Source of the DNA: Humulus lupulus
Lineage: Eukaryota > Streptophyta > Magnoliopsida > Rosales > Cannabaceae
NCBI RefSeq assembly: GCF_963169125.1
Contig: NC_084795.1
Coordinates: 257,729,042-257,793,041 of the forward strand
Length of the DNA: 64,000 bases
Reading direction: 5' to 3'
Made by a program: the position numbers and the translations under genes. Below are positions 55,157 to 64,000 of this stretch, piece by piece. Position 1 is the first letter of the stretch; each line of letters starts with the position of its first letter. The notes under the pieces were generated by a model that saw only the letters and a program-made list of their open reading frames with translations, was not told the origin of the DNA and searched no databases.

Positions 55157-57225
55157 TCAGCTTTGGGCGCTGGGCTGAGTCTGGACCAACGCGCACACCT
55201 CATGGTCGTGATGAAGTTCATTGAGGTCTCTCTTCTGGTCAATCTGAAATGGTCCTCCCAGATGTGGGCCTCTTGATATGGTGGCTACGTGTCCATCTAC
55301 TCGAGGAGGCATCTCGGGCCTGGGAGCCATAGGGCCTCCAGACGATTGCACTATTGGGGCTCCATGAGGGGCTAGTGCTCCTGATCTTGGAGCGTACCCT
55401 CCTTGAGGAGTTTGGCACGATACTTGTGCACCCTGGGCCAAAGATTGTCCAGGAGCCGTGGGAAATCTCGAAATTCTAGTTGGCATCCTGACCAATTGGT
55501 GGAGGTGCCCCTGCTTGATCAAATTCTCGATCTCATCTTTCTGCTGGCGATATTCTTCAGTTGTGTGGCCTACGTTCTTGTGATAGGCACACCTTTTGCT
55601 TGCGTCTCTCGATTTTCCCCCTTTAAACATGGGGCTTAGTTTCCGATAATGGAATACATTGCCTGTTGTAAGGTAGATGTTCTTCCGGGTGTCCACCAAG
55701 TTTGTTGTATATTGGAGCTCATACCCCTCTTTCCCTTATTCATGGGCTCGGACCAGTTCTGACTTTTACCAGATTTCTTTCCCCGGGAAGGGTTTATGCT
55801 CGCCTAAGCCGCTTCGGTCTGGGATGGTTGGGCACCTCTGGGAGCGGCACTATATCCGACAAGTGCCACTTCGTACCCGAAGAATGGGGCTGAAGGATCT
55901 GGAGAATACCCCGTTGAAGTGGGCCTATAGACAGTCAGGGTCATGAACGACATCCTGAGGGTTCTGGTGGATCTGTACCCGGGAAGGTTTTGTGTTGTCG
56001 GTTGGGGTGTTGGTTGCCATCCAAAGGCTTGGATTCGAGCCTCTTCCCAGTTGATGAAGCCTTGTGTCATCCTTATAAATTCTTCAAGAGTGGCCACCTT
56101 GTTGCATTGCATGTCGTCCTAGAGAGGGGATCCAACTCTGATTCCAAATTGGAGGACTACTAGCCACTATCCATCATCCACCTTAGTCTTTGAACTTCTT
56201 CCATGAAGTGTTGGATGTAAGCCCTAAGGGTTTCAATGGGATGTTGTTTAATGTTGGCCAGTGCACTAACTTCCATGTCCAGTTTTTGGGTGGCCACAAA
56301 TTGTTTACAGAAAGCTGACTGCAATTTGGACCAAGACTGGATCGATCCTGTCTTGAGCCTTTTCCACCACTCTTCGGTGGGTCTGGCCAAAGGGATTAAG
56401 AAGCACGTGCATTTGTTGTTGTCGCGGACATGAACTGTAGTCATCAAGTGATTGTAGCAGAATAAATGATCTTTAGATTCAATGTTTCTGGTATAGGCGA
56501 GTATGTCCAACATCTTCAACCCTTTAGGTAACACGACGTCCAGGATGTGCTTTGCACACGGTTCCTTTTCATCATCTTCAAAATTTGAACCTCCACCTTC
56601 TTATTTCCGGACCAAGTGGTCCGTGACCTTTTTGAGAGCGGCCAGCTATTCCATGAACTATCTGGCCATTCCATCGTCAATGGGAACTTTTTCGTTCCTC
56701 CTGTCGTTGAGGTTATTCTTCAAGTCGCCTCCTCGAGGGCGAATCTTTTATTTTTAGGCATGCTCCTTCCAAGCATTAAGGTCATCTTGCAACTCCACGC
56801 GGGATGTGTCGTCTCTCAAACTGACCATTTCTGGCTCCTCTCTATGTTTACGCCCTCTGTGATCCTTGTTCACAGAGGCACTGGGATAAAAATGTCTTCC
56901 CTGATCCTCCTGTCTGGGGACGTTCCAAGGCTTATACCCTGCGGGCGTTTCTCCTACGGATTGCTCGGATGATTCCGTCCTAGGACAAGATTTATTCGTT
57001 CTTTCCTAGGGAAATGCCCTGGGTCTGCCCTAGTTTTTGGAGCGGGAGAAGCTTTCTTGTGGGAGTTTGCTTTTTCGACGGGGTTGGCCACTTTGGCTTT
57101 CCCTTTTTCTTGATCTGGGTTTGATGGACTAGCTCTGGGATGCTGAGATCTTCCCAGAGAAGGAATAGGGGTTGTAGTGTTGTTGGGCAAGTCGGTCCCT
57201 TAATTTTTTTTTTAAAAACTGCCAT
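55157..57225 (-). pseudogene. Gag of the truncated gypsy element
   Basis: Segments: 56992-57225 (basic N-terminus), 56160-56534 (gag core with WWKRLKTGSIQSWSKLQSAF and CKQFVATQKL), 55804-56112 and 55157-55699. The zinc-knuckle-like CAYHKNVGHTTEEY has lost its last Cys (usually EEC). Frames shift repeatedly, so no gag protein is possible. Confidence 0.75.
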
Positions 57226-58319
57226 GTGTCATTTTCCCCTTTAGTGTGTCGTATGACCTGTCGAAACGAGGGGTCGTTTTTGACGCTTCAGGGGAAAAAT
57301 GAATTGTCGTTTCCCCTGTCATCAAGCTCCAGCCAGGTCAAAATGACCCGGTTCTCTATAAATGGGTCACATCGACCTACAATAAAACTCGGCAGGATAA
57401 ACATGATTCTGACATCCTAAACAAGATTTTTCAGCCCAAATTTGTCTGAAACACCTATCTTAAGAGATTTCTAGTGTTTGTTTCCTTATAAAACTATAAA
57501 TTCAAAAATATATTCGGCCATTAACGAGTTATGAAGTTTCAGTGACTTTCAAGAGTTGGAAGACACAATTTTAACGCACCAAATCATTAGAAAACATAAG
57601 CTTAAGAGTTTCTAATGTTATTTAGAATGAAAAACAATTTGAATCAAAAAACCAAAAAACTTAGGCCATGAACCTTTGGTCATGAACGTGTGATATCAAA
57701 GGCTCATTTTTTGGAGTTTATAACAAGTTTTCCATTATTAAAATCATTAGAAAATCATGAACTTAAAGATTTATAACCTTAGGTTGTTAAAGAAACAACA
57801 ATAAATCAAACTTTGATTTTCCTTATGTTTCAACCATGACCATATATGCAATTTTTTTAAAAGCTTTGTTTTCTTATGTTTCAAACTCATTTTTTCTCAC
57901 AAAATCGTTAGAAACATGAACTAAAGAATTTCTAATGCTATTTTTTAATGGAAAAACAAATTTCAATTAACAACAAAATTTGCATATATTGATAACTCTA
58001 CAAAATAGAGTTATTTTATCATGTTTTATATGCTAATTGTTGCTTAGTTCTTATGATTTTAAGTAATTTATTAAGTTTTTAAGTAACTTTTAATTTATTA
58101 GTCTTATTGTAAGTTTTTAGATTTTATATGTTTTCATAGTTATATTTTTCTAAAATGTTGTAGTTTAATTTTGAATTATTGTTGTTTAGTTAGAAGTAAA
58201 AAAAAACACTTTTATTGATCTTAAATGTTAAATTCAATTAATTTTTTATTAATATTTTCAATGAATTGATAAGATTTATTTTATAATTAAAAATATTTGA
58301 TTATGAATGAATACAAGTT
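57226..58319. other. Probable LTR/leader of the gypsy element, then AT-rich DNA
   Basis: About 57226-57420 is GC-neutral with a TATAAAT/ATTTATA motif near 57357 and could be LTR sequence. The rest is AT-rich with recurring AATCATTAGAAA words (about 57585, 57744 and a variant at 57903), which suggest a degenerate tandem repeat. No gene seen. Confidence 0.35.
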
Positions 58320-58429
58320 TATTTTGGAGGTTGTACTTTCCATTTTTGCTTGAAAAATTCAGGAAAAAAAGGAAAGAAAATAAAAGTGTTATATTTGAGA
58401 GAAAAATAAAGGAAATTGGTAATTTTCCA

Positions 58430-58800
58430 AGCCCATTTCGCAACCTCCTTTTGAGCCCATGACCCAGAAGAATCCAGTAAGAAGCCCACGACCCGCCTCA
58501 TTGCTTCCCTGCCTTCTCTTGATCCAGCTGCAGCAAGCGGGCCTCCTCCACACTTGGCCCATCACGTCGCCAGCGCAGCTCGCTCTTAGCTCCCCTCTCG
58601 AGGCTCGCGCTTGCCAGCTCCACTGGGTTGTGCCCCTAGGCCCGCTTGCCCTCTCCAGGCCTGCACCTGTCAACAACTTGGGCCCGCCTGCTCTCACTAG
58701 TCCAGCCCGCCTCCCCTTCCCAAGCCTGCGTGCACCCCCACAGCCTAGCCGCCTGCCTCAAGCCCACCAGCCTGCCGTCCTTTCTCTTGAGCCCACAAAT
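58430..58800 (+). other. GC-rich, proline-biased island
   Basis: About 370 bp of GC-rich DNA dominated by AGCCC, GCCCGC and CCTGC words in AT-rich surroundings. Plus and minus frames both stay open because of composition (58459-58974 and 58389-58697), with no recognisable domain. It precedes a TATA box at 58965, so I read it as LTR promoter-proximal sequence or a captured GC-rich fragment. Confidence 0.4.
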
Positions 58801-58964
58801 GTCCCTTTGTCCCATAATGTCCAAATGCCATTTTTTGCCCAACTTTTCTATATAGTTTACCACAAAATCCATCATTACACCCTAAAAGTTACCTCTACTT
58901 ACCATATTATTATTCATTTAAAATTTAATTTATTTAAATTAATTATTTTAATACTTACATTTGG

Positions 58965-58974
58965 CTATAAATAG
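58965..58974 (+). promoter_or_regulatory. TATA box in LTR-like sequence
   Basis: CTATAAATAG, followed within 100 bases by CT-rich leader sequence (CTTTCTCTCTACATTTTCTC). This arrangement is typical of an LTR U3/R border or a gene promoter. No ORF follows. Confidence 0.45.
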
Positions 58975-59079
58975 GTAGTTTCAAGACCAATTTGGGGTGC
59001 TTAATTTTGGGTGTTACTATAATTTTTTCTACACTTTCTCTCTACATTTTCTCTCTTCCTTTTGGAAAATCATTTTGTG

Positions 59080-60239
59080 CCAAGTATGTATTTCTTTTGC
59101 AATATATTTTGGATTCTAGTTATGTGCTTTTAATGTTTTTCATAAGATTATTAAGATCATGATGAAGCCATTTGTAATTAGATAGTATTTATTGTTGTAT
59201 GTTGATTTTCCTTGTAATGCAACAAAGTTTATGGATTTTTCTTGTTGATATATGTTTTTCATCTTTAATATCTTGTATTTTGGATTGTTAGATAATATTA
59301 CACTTTGTTCTTCATTTTGCAAAACATAATATTCTTTTATTAAGATGTGTCATTAAATTGTGCACATCCAATGCTTAGAGCAATAATACTATGTTTTGCC
59401 TTATAAATAATGTTATTTGATTTTTTGTTGTTTCATTAGGTTGATTCACATTATTAAATACTTTGAATTTTTTTTATTTTTTTTTAAAGTTAAGAAAAAT
59501 CCTATATTTTTAGAAATAATTTGTGCTTAAATTATAAATCTATTTGAAAAATGATAGTTTGATTTATTTTAACTATCACTAAAAACTTGGGAATCAATAA
59601 ACTAATAAATATTATTAAACTTACATTTTGTGGATTCTAGAATCTTTATAATCTTTCTTTTACAACTTATTTACAAATCATAATTGGTTTATTTTTCTTC
59701 TCTTAAATATCTTTATTTTAATCTTTTATTTATTTTTATTGACATTAAATCTTATCAATCTTTGGAGCTAGATTAGAATTTATTTAATTTTTGTTTAAAA
59801 TAGTTTTATTTTTTATTTTAGACAACTCTTTTGGGTTCCACATCCTTGTTTATACACGAACCCTATACTATATATATGATTCGTACACTTGCAATACACA
59901 TATTAAAGTATGCCAACTTTGGGTCCATCACATATATAATGAAACATATTCTATAGTTTTATATAAAAAAAATTAATAAATGAAGCATCCCTAACAACAA
60001 AATGCAATAAAAAAAGCACAAATATACAAATCACATCCAATAATGGCTATGTGTTTATATGAATACAAAGCATATATAAATCATATAAATATATATATAT
60101 ATATGCATGCAATAATATTAAGGCAGAGATACCAAATGTAAGAAAAATTATCTAGATGCATTAACAATCGTAATTGAAATTATGCTTTTATTAATTACTA
60201 AATTAATTAAACCATGTGAATTAATTAAGGTGCGGAATG
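59080..60239. other. AT-rich DNA without recognised features
   Basis: Long T- and A-rich runs, with a TATATATATA tract near 60093. No gene or RNA supportable. Confidence 0.35.
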
Positions 60240-61360
60240 GTAATTAAATGTTGAAACAAATTTTAGATATGTTGGGACAGAATTCGAACTTCTCACAACA
60301 GAAACTGAACACAATAAAAAGATAATGCAAAAACAATAAAGAACACAACGAATTTTTACAAGGTTCAGAAACCCTTTCGGATAACCTACTCCTTGAGGCC
60401 ACGTCCAGAGAATAAAATCAATTAATAAAGAATCATAAGTACAAAGTATTGTCTTAAACAAAACAAGACTCCCTCTTGAGATTTGCCGCAACTTTATTGT
60501 ACTTCTCTTTACTAATCTAATCTTGATTGAAACGCTCAACCACTTGAACTCCCTTCAATGGCCAGAGAGTGCTTGCATCCTCCTGACACAAGGCTTGTAA
60601 AAATCCTCTCCCAAAGATTATAAAAATTGTGTTCAAATTACAACATGTATTCACTCACAAAAGTGGTATAAACTCACCACAAAACTAAAAACTCATTTTA
60701 CTACAAGATCGCGTGAATATTATGTTCTTGAATATAAATACGGAACTCTCACAAATATTACAATTTACTCACAAACTATACACCAATGAGTTCACTTTTT
60801 CTCAATGCCTTAGAAGCCTATTTATAGAGTCCATTTCGTGCTCAGAAAGGTTGAGAAAGAATCTCCTAATAAATGCAAGAATATTTGAAGATATTCTTGA
60901 TTGATGAAGAATTGTCATTTTTAGAAGATTCAGATCTGACAAATTCGATTTTGGTGGGGACAGATAAAACCTGTGTCGGGTTAAATTTCTCAAGATAGAA
61001 ATAACAATTAATTACTTCAAAGATTTAGTTTCCTGAAGTTTATTACCTTGAGCTGCATGAAAAATAAAAGACAAATATTCCATAAATGATTTTGAGTAAG
61101 TACTGAATATTTCCTTTATATAACTAAGATACAACTTCCCTTTATAATCATATTGTGATAAAATCAAGCTAAATAAAGAATAATATGAAACGAAAATCAC
61201 AATAATAGAAAAGTAATATTCCGAAAATTACAATAATGGGAAAGTAAAATTATCTTTTAAATAAAACGATATTTCTATAAAATTTGCCAATTTTAGGATT
61301 TACAGTAATATGCATAATAGACTGAATATGATTGTCACAAAATTAAGATGATCGTTAGAG
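60240..61360 (-). repeat. Copia-like LTR, minus strand, second copy
   Basis: AAGGTTCAGAAACCCTTTC, then GGATAACCTACTCC and GGCCACGTCCAGAGAATAAA (60360-60420), followed by TTGTACTTCTC, matches the order of the repeat at 7040-8119. No coding content. Borders approximate. Confidence 0.45.
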
Positions 61361-62700
61361 TATACCTATAAACATTGATTTTGATAATCTTGATCTAATA
61401 ACTTTAGATTTGCAAATAGAAAGTAAAAGAGTATTAGTGAGGTTAAATGACTTTCAAGCTCTCACTGACCAGAATCCTCTATTTATATAGGTAAGGTCTT
61501 CGTCTCCCGCCACAATTGATATCAGAATATTTGACAATCAATAGGATATAAAATATTAGGTAACTCAATATTGAGTAACTGTATTGATATTAACCATATT
61601 GAGAATATTTGTTAATTAATCTCAATATTAACTTTAATAAGAATTAATTCTAATTATGATTTTTGGTAACTCTAATTAATTTAATAATATTCTAACAAGT
61701 TCTATATTGTAAAAATGATCATGTGGAAGCCATACAGTGACGTACTGAGGTTTACACGAATACCAACATATACAATAAGTGAATATATGCCCCCATTGTT
61801 CACTACATTAGTTGCTATTTTGCCTTTTGTTTTGGTGTTCCTTTTTTAATTTTTTTTTTATATGTAAATCTACTTCTTGTTAAATATTATCATTTACTAT
61901 ACAATCTTTTAAAATGGAGATTTTGTTGTCATGAGAACCACCAACATTGCGACAAAGAAGGAAATGACAAAGAAATGAGGCCATAGGAAGCAGTCAATCT
62001 ATATACATATATAAATTGTATTTTTTTTTTATCTGGAGAAATTTTCAATTGTATTTTAAATTAAAGATAAATATGATTCGATTGGTAAAATTAATGGTGA
62101 AGAAAATTTCTAACATGTAAATTGTTATTTAAAATCCCTTAACTTATATAATGTTATTTAAATATTTGCTGACTTAGTTAATTTGTTTTCTATTTTATTA
62201 TCATTACTATTTTTAAATTGCGTTTACTTACTTTGAATCCAGTTATTTATGAATGAGCTGTAGTTCTTCATTTAATATCTGCATTGAAATCAGTTTATAT
62301 TATTTCCCATAAAAAAAAAATCTCCGTATCAAGATAAGAAAATCAAACCAAGTTAATTTCTCTATGAAGCTACGTACTATACAATATATACTTATACTAA
62401 GACACAAAGTCAACAACGTACTTTGATAAATTCAAAACTATTTTAAGAAAACTTCATTGTATATCTCATGATGAGATGTATATCATGTAGTATAAGAATA
62501 TACATAAACATATAGAAATCAAAATATACATCGGAATTTGAATCAGAAAAAATAACACGTGTACTTCTACATATCATATAAAAAATATGTCTATAATTTT
62601 CCTATGCGTTTACATGATCAATTATTCGTTAGTGACAATTTAGTTGCTTTTTAAAATACAGCTAGCTTAAAATCTATTTGAATATTGTTACTTCTTATAT
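61361..62700. other. AT-rich DNA without recognised genes
   Basis: Possibly repeat-derived (a CTATTTATATAGG TATA-like motif near 61480). The last part before 62700 may be promoter sequence of the candidate SDR gene. Confidence 0.35.
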
Positions 62701-62738
62701 TGGCTTTTTCAAATTGATGACGTTCAAGTACTTCATCA

Positions 62739-62751
62739 CATATATATATAT
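62739..62751 (+). promoter_or_regulatory. TATA box of the candidate second SDR gene
   Basis: CATATATATATATAG about 85-95 bases upstream of the ATG at 62835. A TGACGTT motif lies at 62718-62724, just upstream of the TATA. Confidence 0.4.
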
Positions 62752-62834
62752 AGAGGAAGGAAGAACATCACATATATACCTTATTATCATTTGTGGAATA
62801 ATTAGCTTATTCACCTTCTGAGTTATACTAAACC

Positions 62835-62863
62835 ATGACTACTTCTGCAACACCCGAGAAGAG
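62835..62863 (+). CDS. Candidate first exon of a second SDR gene
   Basis: ATG followed by TTSATPEKR and a GTAAGC donor at 62864. The exon is 29 bases and ends two bases into an Arg codon, the same phase and residue as exon 1 of the intact SDR gene (9729-9766), whose second exon begins with the last base of Arg followed by LEGKVALITGG. Short N-terminal exons ending KR before LEGK are usual in this family. No matching second exon is visible in the remaining 1.1 kb; a foldback element lies at 63192-63756, perhaps in the intron. Too short to be certain. Confidence 0.45.
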
Positions 62864-62865
62864 GT

Positions 62866-63191
62866 AAGCATACATTTTATATTCTTTACTTATATTATGT
62901 TTACTAATTAAGCTGATCAACTCTTATTATGTGTGGCACTTGCATTTAGTTTGTACCAGCAACAATGTAAATTCAAAAAATATATATTTATATATATACA
63001 CATATATTTTACGTTTTGGACTTTGTCATTTTTATAATTGGCATCCCATTCACCACACAACAGTGAACCAAGCCTACAGTAGCTATCCTCTTTATTTGGA
63101 TAAAATCCAAATCCTATATATACTGCGTGTATTGTATTATATATTTGTCTACTTATTACATATGGTGGTTTTATATAATGGGTGTATTTAT
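62866..63191. other. Putative intron sequence of the candidate SDR gene
   Basis: AT-rich, starting AAGCATAC after the donor GT, with no coding continuation. ORFs on both strands here overlap and look random. Confidence 0.35.
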
Positions 63192-63756
63192 GGCTATTTA
63201 GAATTTTTTCCATCTGAATTATTACCTTGCGCTTCTAATTTTTCTTGGCCTCTTAAAAATTTTCCCGAATTATTCACATTGTTGTAAAGTAAAACTTTCG
63301 ACCAATGTATCTAACGATATGTTGATATGATTTTTTGCTTTTCTGATGTATCTTGATCACATCAGCGCCACGTGTGTATTTTAAATATTAAAAAACTTTT
63401 TTTTTTTAATTATTAAATTTAAAATAAATTACTACACTAAAAATAATTTAAATTAAATTAAATCAAATCAGACAAAATCACATTTTTTATAAACTATGAT
63501 TTATTTTAAATTTATTAAATAAAAATATTTTAAAATTAAATTTCTTAAAATACGCACATGACGCTTATTTGGCCAAGACACATCAGCAAACAAAGAGCCA
63601 CGTGAGCATGCCGTTAGCAACATTGGACAAAAGTGGACGAAAGTCCCATTTTACAACACTGTGAATAGTTCGGTGGAAATTTTAACGACCTAAAAAAATC
63701 AGGGAGCACGATAATGTATAGGTCATAATTCAGGTGAAAAAAAATCCTAAATAGCC
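63192..63756. mobile_element. Foldback element (565 bp)
   Basis: Starts GGCTATTTAGAATTTTTTCC and ends AAAAAATCCTAAATAGCC, an inverted pair. Inner blocks also match as reverse complements (CTGAATTATTACC/GGTCATAATTCAG, ATTCACATTGTTGTAAA/TTTACAACACTGTGAAT, ATGTATCTTGATCACATCAGC against GCCAAGACACATCAGC). Arms about 200 bp, AT-rich core. No clear flanking duplication. Confidence 0.7.
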
Positions 63757-64000
63757 ATATATAAATTAATAATAAAAGATCTATCTTCAACAATGTAGAG
63801 ATTCGTTGCACACTATAACATATGTGAAATAAAAAAATATTTAACAATAGATATATCGATATAAATTTTTGTACCAACAACATTTTAGGAGTGTAATTTT
63901 TTTTTAAATGGTGTTTATCTAAAATTAAAGGGTAGGAAAAGAAAAGAAAAAAAGTGTTTATTTTCTTATATAGGGAAATTCTTAGATAAGTGTATCACTT
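63757..64000. other. AT-rich DNA at the window edge
   Basis: No feature recognised. If the exon at 62835 is real, this would still be intron or a truncated locus. Confidence 0.3.

Larger units (their letters stand above)
52708..57225 (-). mobile_element. Truncated gypsy retrotransposon (gag-pol, no integrase)
   Basis: Minus-strand order gag, protease, reverse transcriptase, RNase H, stopping near 52708 where LTR-like DNA of another element begins. The reverse transcriptase is closely related to that of the element at 18184-19131, so this is a second Tat-type lineage. Frames change several times; no integrase is present. Its own LTR should lie above 57226 but is not clearly delimited. Confidence 0.85.

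Noticed and set aside
58459..58974. 171-residue proline-rich ORF
   Set aside because: Open on both strands because of the GC-rich island; no domain, and it runs into AT-rich DNA.
62931..63287. 118-residue ORF downstream of the candidate SDR exon
   Set aside because: No SDR motifs (no TGxxxGxG), overlaps an opposing ORF and the start of a foldback element.

Overview
This window is AT-rich nuclear DNA from a flowering plant, probably a eudicot. The evidence is plant-type introns, nested Ty3/gypsy and Ty1/copia LTR retrotransposons, CACTA and Helitron transposons, foldback elements, and plant gene families (SDR110C-type dehydrogenase, LRR receptor kinase, RING-H2, CID-type RRM protein). I cannot name the species from sequence alone. 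Nearly everything is transposable-element-derived. One gene looks intact, and the first exon of a possible second gene of the same type lies near the right edge.

Layout. 1-6602: nested LTRs. A gypsy LTR ends at 1596, and a related truncated LTR on the minus strand covers about 4497-6602. Between them lies a different minus-strand LTR, itself split by a small CACTA element (2243-3599). 7040-8119: minus-strand copia-like LTR. 8780-9397: foldback elements. 9729-10837: intact two-exon short-chain dehydrogenase/reductase gene with a TATA box, an as-1-like element and a poly(A) signal. 11095-22661: complete minus-strand Tat-like gypsy retrotransposon with 597/599-bp LTRs, AACTT target-site duplication, decayed gag-pol and a spliced antisense ORF. 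22740-23682: long foldback element. 25709-28513: Helitron-type sequence containing a 1.3-kb inverted repeat built from two head-to-head gypsy LTRs. 28800-32570: LTR-like non-coding DNA with a 58-bp tandem repeat. 33114-35626: 5' part of a gypsy element. 35627-49827: CACTA-type territory carrying fragments of host genes: a RING-H2 exon, a six-exon RRM/CID fragment, one unidentified 43-codon exon, a LINE scrap, and an LRR receptor kinase lacking its catalytic core. 49828-52700: another gypsy LTR with a 60-bp tandem repeat, then a complete but mutated tRNA-Asp sequence inside an inverted repeat next to an Athila-like LTR. 52708-57225: truncated minus-strand gypsy gag-pol. 57226-64000: mostly LTR-like or featureless AT-rich DNA, a second copia-like LTR, a candidate first exon of another SDR gene (62835-62863), and a foldback element (63192-63756).

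Functional reading: the SDR gene is the only unit I would expect to make a working enzyme. The rest is a record of nested insertion and gene-fragment capture. The least explained structures are the tRNA-Asp/LTR hairpin at 51028-51280, the head-to-head LTR palindrome at 26428-27706, the host-gene chimera next to CACTA ends at 35627-38428, and a 31-bp identity carrying an as-1-like site between an LTR and the SDR promoter. All exon boundaries, alignments and identity counts were made by eye.
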